From NCBI GenBank assembly GCA_004762125.1, contig SIHQ01000002.1:277531-341530 (forward strand): a DNA stretch of 64,000 nucleotides, in the 5' to 3' direction. Source of the stretch: Oceanospirillales bacterium. Its GTDB lineage: Bacteria; Pseudomonadota; Gammaproteobacteria; Pseudomonadales; Endozoicomonadaceae. The translations under genes and the position numbers were made by a program. Shown piece after piece: positions 8,357-18,510 of this stretch (positions are counted from its first letter, which is position 1; the number at the start of each line of letters is the position of its first letter). The notes under the pieces were generated by a model. It had not been told where the DNA came from, made no database searches, and saw only the letters and a list, made by a program, of their open reading frames with translations.

Positions 8357-9895
8357 TTAATTCTCACCTTCATCGTCTTCGCCATCCTGTCTCGTATATA
8401 TTATCTCTTTACAAGTATTATAATCAGAGACAATCTTCTGTGTGTATTCTGACTGATCAGTAAATGGTTTTTGCAGGTCAACGACTAGATCAAGAACGTT
8501 GTCTATATTCAGATTGAAGCGGTCGTGTATTTCAGTATTCATGCCATGGAGTGTTTCAAAAAAAAGACTGACATAAAGTTTCATAATATCTGGATGCTTC
8601 TTATCTCTTTGCAGTCCTTCATCCAGATGCTCGGCTATGATTCTGGCCATACAATAGTTTGGAAATTCTCTGCTGCAAGGGGTGTAAAGAAAGGCCATAT
8701 CGGCAAAATATCCAACCATATGATCGTTGATATATGACTGACTTGGAGATACTTGAGGGTTGAAGCTCAGGGAGCTGGTATGTAGCTTTGATGCGTTATC
8801 AATAAATGTTCTGGCCAAACCTTTAATGGTTGACTGATGCCAAGAATCGTTGAAATTATAGTTATTTTCTACGTATAGATCGTATAGAGCCGAGATGATT
8901 TGTTGTTGTGTTCGATGTAACCAGATATAAAAACCCTGGTGTGTAGAGGGTAGCTGACTGAGAAGTTTGTGATGAATCAAATCATGACGAAAGCAAAATC
9001 CTGCGCCTGAATAAGCACCATGGGGGTGATGGAAATTACTGATGCTCAGCGGATGAAACATGCTGGCCGCATTATCATCATGGCTCCGATGGTTGGCGAG
9101 GTCAGACCAGTCCATACTTCCATACAAAGGCAGAAATTCAACCGTACGGTTGTTTATGGTTGCTAGCTCTTCAAGATAATAAGGGATGGATCCAAGAACC
9201 AGTGCGAATTCAGAAACGAAGTATATTTTAGGAGTACCCATATGCAGTAACTGCATCCACATGAAAACAAGTAGCGATTGTTCCATTGATGACATAGGGC
9301 ACTCGCTTGGCTCACTCGCTGTATCGCATTTACTGTAGCCTTCCAATATAGAGAATTTTTTTGCTAAGTTGTGTGGAAATCTGACTACGGTCACCCAGTG
9401 CTCGGGAAGCTCTTTAGAAGGTGGTTTTAATGATGTGGGTTGAAGCGCCATCAGTTTACTGTTTTTGATCAGGTCATATTCTGGAGCAGAGTTCAGTTCG
9501 CTGGCGCGGTAGCGGGTTATGCTCAATGCAGGCGTTCTAATTTTAAGGCTTTGGTAGCCATCATCCTCCAAGGTCACAAAGTCACTTAGTGTGTGTAAAT
9601 AGTCTTGAATATCAATAAATTCATACAGGCTGATTGCTTCTTTGGAAGCCGCATATAAAAGGAAGCTGTATGATTTCTCATCTTTAAAAACAGGAGCCTG
9701 CCAATCACCTTTCCTTGCGGCGTCAATCAGTTGGGTAGCGCCATCCTTGTAAAGATCGTTGTGAGGGATTTGTCGAATAGGGTCATCCTGAGAGACCTGC
9801 TCAAAAAACCGTTCATTCCATGGAAGTCCTGCTTTAAGAGTGCTGCAGAAAAACAAAATAATAATAAGGAGTGGGGTTTGTAATGACCTGTACAT
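8357..9895 (-). CDS. Exported hypothetical protein
   Basis: A 512-residue protein that I do not recognise. The N-terminus (MYRSLQTPLLIIILFFCSTLKA) is a clear Sec signal peptide with probable cleavage near residue 22. The mature part is His and aromatic rich, with a stretch around residues 285-305 (HPLSISNFHHPHGAYSGAG, then CFRHDLIHH) containing many histidines that could bind metal. The C-terminus is acidic (GEDDEGEN). No Shine-Dalgarno site is evident before the ATG. It runs opposite to the flanking yebC fragment and ruvC and is followed by the small membrane-protein gene upstream on the same strand (71-bp gap). It belongs to the accessory material separating yebC from ruvC. Confidence 0.75.
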   Translation of the reverse strand: MYRSLQTPLLIIILFFCSTLKAGLPWNERFFEQVSQDDPIRQIPHNDLYKDGATQLIDAARKGDWQAPVFKDEKSYSFLLYAASKEAISLYEFIDIQDYLHTLSDFVTLEDDGYQSLKIRTPALSITRYRASELNSAPEYDLIKNSKLMALQPTSLKPPSKELPEHWVTVVRFPHNLAKKFSILEGYSKCDTASEPSECPMSSMEQSLLVFMWMQLLHMGTPKIYFVSEFALVLGSIPYYLEELATINNRTVEFLPLYGSMDWSDLANHRSHDDNAASMFHPLSISNFHHPHGAYSGAGFCFRHDLIHHKLLSQLPSTHQGFYIWLHRTQQQIISALYDLYVENNYNFNDSWHQSTIKGLARTFIDNASKLHTSSLSFNPQVSPSQSYINDHMVGYFADMAFLYTPCSREFPNYCMARIIAEHLDEGLQRDKKHPDIMKLYVSLFFETLHGMNTEIHDRFNLNIDNVLDLVVDLQKPFTDQSEYTQKIVSDYNTCKEIIYTRQDGEDDEGEN

Positions 9896-9966
9896 AAATG
9901 GAGGCTCATTTTTTTATATTTCAGGTTTGGACACGGTCGATTGAGAAAAGTTTCCGGTTTATGTGA

Positions 9967-10164
9967 TTAGCTAACTAATGGTTTTTCTTCTTGGAAAGAG
10001 CTGTCTGGAGGAATATGAGTCAGCACTGGTTGGTTGCTGGTTGTAAAAGCCCAGACATTAAAACCGATCAGCAGCATAAACAGCAAGGTGATCACCCCGG
10101 TAATTAACAATATTGTCCTGTACGTATCTCGCATAACCCGCTTCCAGATTTCCTGCTGATTCAT
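9967..10164 (-). CDS. Small single-pass membrane protein
   Basis: A 65-residue protein with one hydrophobic segment (residues about 17-40, rich in Leu, Ile and Val) after a charged N-terminus (MNQQEIWKRVMRDTYR) and a short soluble tail. GAGG lies 6 bases before the ATG, which supports translation. The family is unknown. It is on the minus strand ahead of the exported protein gene and could be co-transcribed with it. Confidence 0.6.
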   Translation of the reverse strand: MNQQEIWKRVMRDTYRTILLITGVITLLFMLLIGFNVWAFTTSNQPVLTHIPPDSSFQEEKPLVS

Positions 10165-10267
10165 ATTAAGCCTCAGCCCCTGTATCTCACAGGCGAGTTT
10201 GGTAATGCCGTGTTCATGAATTGTTGTCTTGTGTGTCCCTGTACGATGCCTTGTTCACGCTGGAGTT

Positions 10268-10283
10268 CTGTATAAATGTACAG
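10268..10283 (+). promoter_or_regulatory. LexA-type SOS box upstream of ruvC
   Basis: CTGT-N8-ACAG (CTGTATAAATGTACAG) matches the Escherichia coli LexA consensus in all eight conserved bases and has the AT-rich centre. It lies 50 bp before the ruvC ATG. A possible -10, TATTAT, is at 10284-10289, so bound repressor would block transcription. This predicts DNA-damage induction of ruvC and perhaps of ruvA beyond it. Confidence 0.75.
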
Positions 10284-10333
10284 TATTATTTTTCTCTAGA
10301 GCTTATTTTTGATAGATAGAGACAGAGAACTGA

Positions 10334-10858
10334 ATGGCCATATTGATGGGCATAGATCCGGGCTCAAGAATTACCGGTTACGGACTGATCGAAGAGATTG
10401 GCAATAAATTACATTATGTTGCCTCAGGTTGCATTCGTATTCAGGACGCTCCTTTACCTGAAAAGCTTCACCAGATTTATCAAGGCATCTATACCATTAT
10501 TGAGCAATACAGCCCGCAATCAGTCGGTGTGGAACAGGTATTTATGTCCCGCAACGCTGATTCGGCTCTGAAGCTCGGCCAGGCAAGAGCTGCTGCCATA
10601 GTGGCGGCGGTTAACCAGGGTGTGGAAGTGGCGGAGTATTCTGCTCGGCAGGTTAAACAAGCGGTTGTGGGTAAAGGCTCGGCGGATAAAACCCAGGTTC
10701 AACATATGGTGACATCCATTCTCAAACTGAGTGCTACACCTCAAGCTGATGCTGCAGATGCACTGGCTGTGGCACTGTGTCACTCCCACACACGTGCCAG
10801 CCTGATTCGCATGGCTGGCGTGAGCGGGATTCGCAGAAAACGTTTGATCAGTCGCTAG
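10334..10858 (+). CDS. ruvC: Holliday junction resolvase RuvC
   Basis: A 174-residue endonuclease that cuts four-way DNA junctions symmetrically together with RuvAB. It has the RNase H-like fold, and its four acidic catalytic residues are seen in MGIDPGS (D8), VGVEQVF (E69 region) and QADAADALA (two Asp near 139-142). Length matches the family (about 173). A LexA-type box lies 50 bp upstream. The usual ruvC-ruvA-ruvB run is interrupted here: an oppositely oriented AhpD-like gene separates it from ruvA. Confidence 0.98.
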   Translation: MAILMGIDPGSRITGYGLIEEIGNKLHYVASGCIRIQDAPLPEKLHQIYQGIYTIIEQYSPQSVGVEQVFMSRNADSALKLGQARAAAIVAAVNQGVEVAEYSARQVKQAVVGKGSADKTQVQHMVTSILKLSATPQADAADALAVALCHSHTRASLIRMAGVSGIRRKRLISR

Positions 10859-10871
10859 AATGGATGAATGC

Positions 10872-11417
10872 TCAGAATGGATAGGTGCAAAGGTGGAAAG
10901 ACGCTACACAAAGCACCAGATCCAGCATTTGTTGGGACGAGTAACGCTTACGAAGTTGGTTCCAGATGCCGGGGGCAATGACTTGCTGATGATGCAGGCA
11001 ATCTGTAGCAATTAATAGCAATCGCTCATGCCGATTCCAGCCTGGAGCCTGATTGCCATCAGATATCATCCGGATATCACTGTCCTTCATTCCAGTGTCT
11101 ATGGCGCATAGGGATATCTCCGGTAGCAGGTGTCTGGCCTGACACAGGTGGGCACTACGAAGGGCAATCATGGCCCTGTCCCTGAGAGGAATGCTGGAAT
11201 ATCCCTGCATATAACTGGTAAAACTCCGTTTGGGCTTATCCAGTAATGGATTACTGTTCGGAACAGATGGTTGAAGAGCGGTTAACAGCAGTTTCTGAGC
11301 CTGAATAAAGGGAATAGGGATAGCGCCGCCTTCGATGGCAGGGTGATATTCACTGGCCAGACCGGCTTCAGGAAGTAACTGCCAAAGACACTCCAGAAAG
11401 GGTTTTAACTTTTTCAT
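10872..11417 (-). CDS. Carboxymuconolactone decarboxylase (AhpD-like) family protein
   Basis: A 181-residue cytoplasmic protein. The segment RDRAMIALRSAHLCQARHLL followed by PGWNRHERLLLIATDCLHH and QQMLDLVLCVASFHL fits the helical AhpD/CMD fold (typical pattern: REREI.ILR.a......yEw..H, then ....E.lLl.avdeLh). The CxxC thiol pair of true AhpD peroxidase partners is absent: only a lone Cys precedes QARH. A redox role is therefore doubtful and the substrate is unknown. It is convergent with ruvC (13-bp gap) and divergent from ruvA, and it breaks up the ruv cluster. Confidence 0.75.
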   Translation of the reverse strand: MKKLKPFLECLWQLLPEAGLASEYHPAIEGGAIPIPFIQAQKLLLTALQPSVPNSNPLLDKPKRSFTSYMQGYSSIPLRDRAMIALRSAHLCQARHLLPEISLCAIDTGMKDSDIRMISDGNQAPGWNRHERLLLIATDCLHHQQVIAPGIWNQLRKRYSSQQMLDLVLCVASFHLCTYPF

Positions 11418-11542
11418 GCAGATTTTACTCGCTTATTGTTTCCTTCTTAGAGGGCGGGTGAAGCTTATTCGTTCAAGACTAAAGTCGTTATGTCAGTGCT
11501 TCTGACTCATTGGTCAGGGCTTTGCAAAATTCGGGAATTGAT

Positions 11543-12154
11543 ATGATTGGAAGAATTCGGGGCATTCTGGTTGAAAAACAGCCCCCTCACCTGATGATCG
11601 AAGCCAACGGTGTGGGTTATGAAATAGAAGCACCTATGTCGGTGTTCTATAAGTTGCCTGAGTCAGGTGTTGAAGTGACCTTGTACACCCACTTTGTGGT
11701 CAGAGAGGATGCGCAGCTTCTTTATGGCTTTAGCAGTAAGGATGAAAGGGAACTGTTCAGAACGCTGATCAAGGTCAATGGGGTAGGCCCCAAATTGGGT
11801 CTGACCCTGTTGTCAGGTATTGACGCGGAAGCGTTTGTCCGGTGTGTTCAGGAGGGAGACAGTGCCACTTTGGTCAAGCTGCCCGGAGTGGGTAAAAAAA
11901 CCGCTGAACGTCTTATTGTTGAAATGAAAGACAAGCTCGACAAGTGGCAATCTGCACCGTTGTTGGATGGAAAACCTATGATTGTCGGTGGTGAAATGGC
12001 CGCTGCTGCTCGTGATATTGAGATGGAAGCCAGCGCTGCTCTGGTTGCTCTTGGGTATAAGCCTCAGGATGCCAGCAAGGTGATCAGTAGATTGTATAAG
12101 GATGGACTCAGTAGTGAAGAGCTGATTCGTCAGGCCTTGAAAAGTATGATCTGA
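11543..12154 (+). CDS. ruvA: Holliday junction DNA helicase subunit RuvA
   Basis: A 203-residue protein that binds four-way junctions as a tetramer and loads the RuvB motor. The start [20 protein letters not shown] matches the family, so I used the ATG at 11543 rather than the upstream in-frame GTG at 11510. Domains: an OB-fold (1-65), two helix-hairpin-helix motifs (VNGVGPKLG near residue 77 and [16 protein letters not shown] near 112) and the C-terminal RuvB-binding domain ending [14 protein letters not shown]. ruvB does not follow directly. A kinase-like gene lies between them. Confidence 0.98.
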   Translation: MIGRIRGILVEKQPPHLMIEANGVGYEIEAPMSVFYKLPESGVEVTLYTHFVVREDAQLLYGFSSKDERELFRTLIKVNGVGPKLGLTLLSGIDAEAFVRCVQEGDSATLVKLPGVGKKTAERLIVEMKDKLDKWQSAPLLDGKPMIVGGEMAAAARDIEMEASAALVALGYKPQDASKVISRLYKDGLSSEELIRQALKSMI

Positions 12155-12210
12155 CTTAAGAAAGTTGTGCTGTCACTCGTGGATAGCTCATTTCTTATTC
12201 AGGGCTACCG

Positions 12211-13506
12211 ATGATAATGAAAGGAATCCTCAGTGGCCCTGTTATGCAAGCCGATAGACCCCCTCCCAGTAGGTCAGTCAGTCATACCCTACCTTTTCGC
12301 TCACGGCTTAAGCAGCGGATTCAGCGTTCAGCTATTTATCGTTATTTCATTGTGAAGCCCCTGACGTTTTTTCGGACTTATTTGGTGGATAGGCTCACCC
12401 GTTCAAGAGAAGGTCCTGCGACTCTGACAGGAAAGCGTTTTTTTCATCGTTCGATATGGAAATCAGAAAAGTCGTCACAGGCAGCTTGTTCTAGTGAACG
12501 ATCTGACTCTATCAGGAGTAATAGCTCTAAAGATGTCGAGTTGTATCAGAGTAGATCCCCCAGATTAATCGGTATAAAACAGCATCTTGGTAAAGGAAGC
12601 GCCGGAGAGGTCAGAGAGGTAGAAAGCCCTGAAGGCGTCAAAGCACGTAAGACGTTGAAAAAAGATAAAAAAAACAAAGGACTGGATGCTGAATTTCAAT
12701 TACTGAAGAGTCTGAACCATCCTAATATTCTGAAAGTAGATAACATAGCCCCTACTGAGCCGGCCATTGCTATCAGTGAAGATGAAGAGAGTGAACCGGG
12801 GTTTGTGCTGGTTGAGGGTGTTGATATGCATGCAGAAAGTGGTCTGCAGATGGAAAAGGCAGACAGCTCTCTGAAAGATTTGGTTGGAAAAATAGACAGT
12901 GTTGATGCCATTACCTATACACGGCAGCTCACGGATGCATTGAATTATCTGCTCAATCAGGGGGTGGCCTGGTTTGATATCAAGCCGGACAATCTTCTGG
13001 TTAAGAATAAAAATCTTCTGCTGGCTGACTTCGGCGGTGCAGTGCATTTCGATGCAGGCGAACTCTTAGATCTGAAGAAGCCTAATACCTCATTCACTAC
13101 GACACCTGTTTATTGTTCGCCAGAACTCTGGAAGGTTTATCGTCGGGAGGAGGGTGCAGCAAAGGTTGATGTCTCGAAATGCATGAGTTGGTGTCTAGGG
13201 TTGACCTTGGCGGAACTGTTAACGGGTGAACGTGTGTTTCGAAAGCGTGACCTGATGAATGATGTATCTACAGGGTCTGAGCAAAAAAAGACGGACGAGA
13301 AGGGTTCTCGAAAAAATTATAAGCCGGTTGGTGACATTCAATACCAGCAAGTGGTCACAAATTTTCTGGAAAAACACCAAAAGAATATCAATGGCCCCGT
13401 GCTGGAATTGCTCACTCAATTACTGCAGCCGGATTCGATTAAAAGAATGTCGCTTTCAGAGGCGATGAAGGCCATTAACCATCTTCCATCAAATCAACGG
13501 ACATGA
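12211..13506 (+). CDS. Eukaryotic-like protein kinase, putative effector
   Basis: A 431-residue protein lodged between ruvA and ruvB. AGGG lies 6 bases before the ATG. The N-terminal 120 residues are basic and Ser rich without a membrane segment. A protein-kinase fold follows: glycine loop LGKGSAGEV (about 127-135), a candidate ATP lysine in VKARKTLK (K144 or K147), HPNILK, catalytic loop AWFDIKPDNLLV with D256, DFG (D273), and an APE-like SPELW near residue 307. The usual His-Arg of HRD is replaced by Trp-Phe, but Asp, Lys, Asn and DFG are kept, so activity is plausible. No transmembrane helix or PASTA domain is present, unlike typical bacterial receptor kinases. Together with its neighbours this suggests a translocated effector, which is inference. 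Confidence 0.8.
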   Translation: MIMKGILSGPVMQADRPPPSRSVSHTLPFRSRLKQRIQRSAIYRYFIVKPLTFFRTYLVDRLTRSREGPATLTGKRFFHRSIWKSEKSSQAACSSERSDSIRSNSSKDVELYQSRSPRLIGIKQHLGKGSAGEVREVESPEGVKARKTLKKDKKNKGLDAEFQLLKSLNHPNILKVDNIAPTEPAIAISEDEESEPGFVLVEGVDMHAESGLQMEKADSSLKDLVGKIDSVDAITYTRQLTDALNYLLNQGVAWFDIKPDNLLVKNKNLLLADFGGAVHFDAGELLDLKKPNTSFTTTPVYCSPELWKVYRREEGAAKVDVSKCMSWCLGLTLAELLTGERVFRKRDLMNDVSTGSEQKKTDEKGSRKNYKPVGDIQYQQVVTNFLEKHQKNINGPVLELLTQLLQPDSIKRMSLSEAMKAINHLPSNQRT

Positions 13507-13574
13507 GACAGGTTCATTGATTTTACTCAGGTTGGCTAGATGGTAATCTTGATGAATTACTACAAGGCTTTGAC

Positions 13575-14582
13575 ATGATAGAAGCAGATCGATTGGTATC
13601 TTCCTCGGATCGGCCCGTGGATGAGATTCAGGATCGGGCTATTCGCCCGGTTAGCATAGAAGACTACATTGGACAGCCAAAGGTCCGGGAGCAGATGGAG
13701 ATTTTCATTCAGGCCGCTCGCAAACGCGGAGATGCTCTGGATCATACTCTGATATTTGGCCCACCTGGTTTGGGTAAAACAACGCTGTCTCATATTTTGG
13801 CTTACGAAATGGGCTGTAATATTCGTTCAACCTCGGGTCCAGTGTTGGAAAAAGCAGGAGACCTGGCTGCTTTACTGACCAATCTTGAGCCTAACGATAT
13901 TCTCTTTATTGATGAGATTCACCGTCTAAGCCCAGTGGTTGAAGAAGTGCTCTATCCGGCGATGGAAGACTATCAACTGGATATCATGATCGGAGAGGGG
14001 CCAGCAGCTCGCTCTATCAAACTGGATCTGCCGCCGTTCACCTTAATTGGTGCTACCACTCGTGCCGGACGTCTTACCTCACCACTGCGAGATCGTTTTG
14101 GTATTGTTCAGAGACTTGAATTCTACAATATCAAAGATCTGACTCAGATCGTCACCCGTTCCGCAAGTATTCTTAATGTGGGTATCGAAGAAGAAGGCGC
14201 TGTTGAAATTGCTCGGCGTTCTCGTGGTACGCCACGTATTGCTAACAGACTACTGAGACGGGTTCGTGACTTTGCTGAAGTAAAAGGCGATGGACATATA
14301 AGTAAAGAAGTGGCTGATCTGGCATTGAATATGCTGGATGTCGATGCTTGTGGTTTTGATCATATGGACAGAAGACTGCTACTGGCGATGATTGAGAAGT
14401 TCGATGGTGGACCTGTAGGTGTAGAGAGTCTGGCAGCGGCTATCAGTGAAGAACGGGATACCATTGAGGATGTACTGGAACCTTACTTGATTCAGCAAGG
14501 CTATATGATGCGTACTCCTAGGGGGCGGATGGTTACCAGGCATGCTTACCTGCATTTTGGCTATGATGTTTCAAAAGAATAA
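13575..14582 (+). CDS. ruvB: Holliday junction DNA helicase motor RuvB
   Basis: A 335-residue AAA+ ATPase that drives branch migration as a hexamer on RuvA-bound junctions. Visible motifs: Walker [12 protein letters not shown] (about 62-72), Walker [10 protein letters not shown] (about 111-119), sensor 1 [10 protein letters not shown] and arginine-finger region SPLRDRFGI, and a C-terminal winged helix ending [16 protein letters not shown]. Length is usual for the family. Its last 50 bases are antisense to the end of the convergent 1325-residue gene. Confidence 0.98.
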   Translation: MIEADRLVSSSDRPVDEIQDRAIRPVSIEDYIGQPKVREQMEIFIQAARKRGDALDHTLIFGPPGLGKTTLSHILAYEMGCNIRSTSGPVLEKAGDLAALLTNLEPNDILFIDEIHRLSPVVEEVLYPAMEDYQLDIMIGEGPAARSIKLDLPPFTLIGATTRAGRLTSPLRDRFGIVQRLEFYNIKDLTQIVTRSASILNVGIEEEGAVEIARRSRGTPRIANRLLRRVRDFAEVKGDGHISKEVADLALNMLDVDACGFDHMDRRLLLAMIEKFDGGPVGVESLAAAISEERDTIEDVLEPYLIQQGYMMRTPRGRMVTRHAYLHFGYDVSKE

Positions 14583-17500
14583 AGGGCTCAAAAAACAGTG
14601 CCGGTGCAATAACCAACTGCGTTAAAAAATGTTTATTCAGTTCAAAGCGACTTGATTCCAGCTTTGCGTAACGACTCTCATCGAAGGGTGGATAGTGCTG
14701 CATTATGTTGTGACGATCTTTTGAGGGTGGTAAAGAGACCTCTGAGTCATCATCATCGTTTGGTTCCTGAGATGAAGCAGTATTATCAACAGCTGGGTCT
14801 TGCAGGTTTTCTCCAGTTTGAACATGGGTATTGGTGTGTGGAGGAGGTTGAGTTTGAGAACCTAGTCCAAGAGGTTTTAAACTTCTTTTACGTTTCCTTT
14901 GATTTTCAGGGCTATCGGCAGGATTCTCGGGAGGAGCGGAGGCCTGATCTACGAACTTTGAGAAGGGGGTTGATGTTAACCCATTAGTATCTGGGGAACT
15001 TACCAACCACCAATGTGACTGTTCTAGCCCCTCAGGAGGAGGTAGGAAGTGCCTTGTTGGAAAAGCGAGAGTGTTGGTCAAAAACACATAATGACCTTGT
15101 TCTATTAACCTTAGAATCTCTTCTTGAGACTTTCCATAAAGAAATTGTCTGTGTGTGCTGACCTCACCGTCATGCCTGCCTATTTTCCAGACGGCATAAA
15201 CCGGGTAATCAGATGTATAGCCAATAGTGGGTTGAATGATGTAAATCTTTGCGTCAGGGGTCAATTGGTGTTCTTCAAGCCAATCCAGAAAAGCCGTTAA
15301 ATATCGGTGAATGAGAGTCATCTCCCTCTTCGGTGACGGTGAGTCAAGAGCTCGCAGGTTTTGAGGAAGGTGTTTTTTGAGTTTGTCGAGAAGAACGCCG
15401 TCATGTTCATTCTCATAAAAATTATGGCTTAAAAATAAATTGTGTTTATTTCTTTTCGCGGCCATGGTGCCGAGAATCAACCTAAGTAGCTTGAGGTGGT
15501 ATTCAGAACTGTGATTTCCGGACACGGGTAAAATCTGCTGAAAATGCGAATCAATTGAGCTGGTATAAGTGTGCCCTGAACTGTGGATAAATTCGAATGG
15601 AAAACGGATTACTGCGGAATCCAGTTTTTGGCGTTTTGCTGTTCCTGGTTCCTGATAGGAAGGTTGAGTGCTTTCTGGTGAGAGCTGATGTGATGTATCT
15701 ACCAAGCTCCATTGAGAGCACCTGTGCAAAGCGTGGAGCTGTCTTGAGTGGCAGGCCAGAGTTAAAGTGTTCGGCAAGTGGCTGGCTTGTCTTATTTCAT
15801 CCTCTTTTGTTAAAACACTGAGCACTTTGACGGCTGAAGAATTTTCATCGGATGCCTGATCATCTCTGCCTATGGTCTCGGCTCTTAGTTCTGATTCTAG
15901 TGTGTAGTGAAGTAGTAGTATTTGTAAATCAACTTCAGCGTTCTCATGAAAACGTTGGATCAGTTCTGGCAGGAAGCTAATAGGTCGGGTGTTTGAACTA
16001 CTGGTGATGTCAAAGAAAGGAAAAGATTCAAGGAGCATCTGCCCAATATCTTCTATCTCGTTTTCTATCCAGACGTCTTTATCGGGAAAAAGCTGTTTAA
16101 GCAATTTCATAATGACACCTGTAGAGTTTTTCTGCTCACAGGGAAGTAAACTGAGTTCCGTTTGTATAGCCAGGGCATTACTTAACTCTACTGAAGACAG
16201 AGGTTCGCTGGTGTGATAAGAAAGCAAATCTGTCAATGGCTCTGTTGGAGAATTGGCGCTGGTGAATTTAGTAGGAAGTTTTCGTCTTTTTTGCTTGATG
16301 GTCTTTATGTAGTTGGCCAGAGCTAGGGCTAGATCATCAAGGACAAAGTCTATCCCTTTAATGTCTTGCTCTGGTCTGTTAAGGCAACTGGAAATCAACC
16401 TTTCTGGAAAACCTGCCCTCAGCGCAGATTTCGGATTTCTTTGGATCTTTGATATGGAATCTTCTTTGCGATATTGCCTGATAAATGAAGTCGGATCTGA
16501 GAAGATTTGTTGGAGACGATGCTCTGCAAGTTTTGCCCTTTCTTCATGCATGTCATAGGTCACGTCTGGCATATCAGCAGGCTTTGGCAAGCTAGCCAAT
16601 GCATGTGAAGTGCCTGCATCCTTCAGAATAAGTGCTCTGGCCATGGAGTAGATAGATTGAATACGTCTATTACGATCGGTCAATTCAGGGTGTTGTTTTT
16701 CTACACAGTCGTACTCAGAATATTCCTCTTCCAGTTTTTCAAGCTCCAGAAGTAGTATTGCCAGAAAAAAAATACGACGATGTAAAGGATTGTTGGCAAG
16801 GGATCTTATGTTGGTTTCAAAACTCTGAAAGATATCAGTTATCAGCCTGTTTGCTGGTGTCACTTCCGATCCAACTGACCAGAAAGAGGGATGCATATCG
16901 ATGACCTTTATGCCGTCTTCAGTAAAAACAAAATTTCCCCAGTTGGCATCCAGGCCCAGTTGTATTCCAGTCAGGCTTTGACAGTTGCTGGTGAGCTGAC
17001 TGAAATTAAAAACATCACAACGACCCAGTAAATCCAGAATGTCTTGCAGGTGCTGTTGAATCTGAGTAGGAGAAGTTTCAGGTGACAGCAGTATGCTCCT
17101 GACCAAGGTGTGTTCAGCTGCTGCTTGCTGCACGCCGTATACTCTGGTGTCACTTCTTCCTCCGTTATAAACAGGAATAAATTTAATCAACTCCAAGGGG
17201 ATCTCAGCGGCCTTTAAAAGGTATTTATTAAAATCCAGAGAGTTCAGAGCTTGCTGGGTATCTCTTCCATCTTTACAGGGTCTGCGCATGCGTTTAAATA
17301 CCCAGCAAGGCAGGTCATAGGGAATGCTGACCTGGGTCGCGACCCCTGAGCCGGAATATTCAGCCATAAGCGGGTTGGATTCTGGTGTTGAATAACTTGA
17401 GAAACGTTCGTATTCCGTTAGAAACAGTTCCAATCTGTTACTTTCAAGCTCTCGTAACACTCTAGGGCTCAGGAGTTCAGAGTTGTAAGGAACGGATTCT

Positions 17501-18510
17501 TGGCCGGTAAGGACAGAGCTGACCTTAATCGCGATTTCTACGGTAACCGTTTGAGTTGTTATTTCCGATTGAAAGACCATATTTCCCTCTTCAAAATTGA
17601 GTGAAGGTTTCGGAATTCTAATTGTCATTGGGCGGCTGATTATAAGAAACAGAGCGCTGGAATCAGGCCGTTCATACCCATGTCTTATGGATATTCGAGG
17701 CAACGCTCTGTCACTCAGTCTTATATAGGTTCTTGGATAGTTAGGGCGATACACTCCATCATTGTCGTAACTGAAGTGTTTGTTGTATTTAGGCTCATGG
17801 ATACCGTAGCTTTGATCTTTTGATTCGCTATCCTCGATGATGGGATAAGCTACGCATTCAGGCATGTTTCCCTCAATTAAGGGGTTACTGAAGCTCAGGG
17901 GGTGAGAAGAAAACTCTCTTGGATACGGTGTGGCAGCGGGTGTCTGTTGAAAAAAATTGGGCTCAGGTTCGGTTGAGATAAAGAGCATCGACTTTGAATT
18001 CTGTTTGGAACCATCTTCTGTTATCTGCTGCTGAGGACGGTTGCTGTGTAAGTAATAGACCTGATGCAAGCGGTTCTTAACTAAGATAGTACTTCTCTCC
18101 TTGGGAGTATTGCAGGAGGCTGCTTCTTGACTATCGTCATCATAAAAAAAACGGTCATCTTCATCTTCATCTTCATCTTCATCTTCATCTTCATCTTTGC
18201 TTTTGGTATCCGGCTCTTCATCACTAACGTCTTCGCAATCTTCACCCTGTACCGAGTCCTCATCCAGTAATGAGTCCGTTTCCATAAACATAGTCGGGTG
18301 CTTTTTGATGAAAACGGTGGTGATAAAGTCCTGAAACTCGTCAGTATCAATAATGTTAGAAATGTAGGTCAGTAGATCTGTAAGTTCACGGGCTCCCTGA
18401 GCCTCCGCTGAAACAGGCTGAAGTGTTGTGACTCCTATGCATATCATTAGAAGCAGGCTGGCAAAGCCCTTTTGGAGCGCTACTTTCAGAACCAATGTAC
18501 TTTTTAACAA
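14533..18510 (-). CDS. Giant exported protein with kinase-like motifs
   Basis: A 1325-residue protein of unknown family. Residues 1-38 look like a Sec signal peptide (hydrophobic [15 protein letters not shown], then PVSAEA). Residues about 90-125 are very acidic and include a DE repeat coded by seven 6-bp units. Around residues 400-560 the order WVFKRM (Lys), AAAEHTLV (Glu), GLDANWGNF and VIDMHP resembles the Lys, Glu, D-x4-N and Asp of protein or lipid kinases, so an atypical kinase or pseudokinase domain is possible. Later regions are not recognised. Near residue 1205 there is a stretch of prolines and basic residues. The stop lies inside the 3' end of ruvB. Export by Sec would argue against a type III effector. 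Confidence 0.7.
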   Translation of the reverse strand: MLKSTLVLKVALQKGFASLLLMICIGVTTLQPVSAEAQGARELTDLLTYISNIIDTDEFQDFITTVFIKKHPTMFMETDSLLDEDSVQGEDCEDVSDEEPDTKSKDEDEDEDEDEDEDDRFFYDDDSQEAASCNTPKERSTILVKNRLHQVYYLHSNRPQQQITEDGSKQNSKSMLFISTEPEPNFFQQTPAATPYPREFSSHPLSFSNPLIEGNMPECVAYPIIEDSESKDQSYGIHEPKYNKHFSYDNDGVYRPNYPRTYIRLSDRALPRISIRHGYERPDSSALFLIISRPMTIRIPKPSLNFEEGNMVFQSEITTQTVTVEIAIKVSSVLTGQESVPYNSELLSPRVLRELESNRLELFLTEYERFSSYSTPESNPLMAEYSGSGVATQVSIPYDLPCWVFKRMRRPCKDGRDTQQALNSLDFNKYLLKAAEIPLELIKFIPVYNGGRSDTRVYGVQQAAAEHTLVRSILLSPETSPTQIQQHLQDILDLLGRCDVFNFSQLTSNCQSLTGIQLGLDANWGNFVFTEDGIKVIDMHPSFWSVGSEVTPANRLITDIFQSFETNIRSLANNPLHRRIFFLAILLLELEKLEEEYSEYDCVEKQHPELTDRNRRIQSIYSMARALILKDAGTSHALASLPKPADMPDVTYDMHEERAKLAEHRLQQIFSDPTSFIRQYRKEDSISKIQRNPKSALRAGFPERLISSCLNRPEQDIKGIDFVLDDLALALANYIKTIKQKRRKLPTKFTSANSPTEPLTDLLSYHTSEPLSSVELSNALAIQTELSLLPCEQKNSTGVIMKLLKQLFPDKDVWIENEIEDIGQMLLESFPFFDITSSSNTRPISFLPELIQRFHENAEVDLQILLLHYTLESELRAETIGRDDQASDENSSAVKVLSVLTKEDEIRQASHLPNTLTLACHSRQLHALHRCSQWSLVDTSHQLSPESTQPSYQEPGTAKRQKLDSAVIRFPFEFIHSSGHTYTSSIDSHFQQILPVSGNHSSEYHLKLLRLILGTMAAKRNKHNLFLSHNFYENEHDGVLLDKLKKHLPQNLRALDSPSPKREMTLIHRYLTAFLDWLEEHQLTPDAKIYIIQPTIGYTSDYPVYAVWKIGRHDGEVSTHRQFLYGKSQEEILRLIEQGHYVFLTNTLAFPTRHFLPPPEGLEQSHWWLVSSPDTNGLTSTPFSKFVDQASAPPENPADSPENQRKRKRSLKPLGLGSQTQPPPHTNTHVQTGENLQDPAVDNTASSQEPNDDDDSEVSLPPSKDRHNIMQHYPPFDESRYAKLESSRFELNKHFLTQLVIAPALFFEPFILLKHHSQNAGKHAW
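18155..18196 (+). repeat. Seven perfect 6-bp repeats (TCATCT)
   Basis: Forty-two bases of uninterrupted TCATCT, coding on the minus strand for alternating Asp and Glu in the 1325-residue protein. Slippage by whole units would change the length of the acidic tract but not the frame. Confidence 0.95.
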
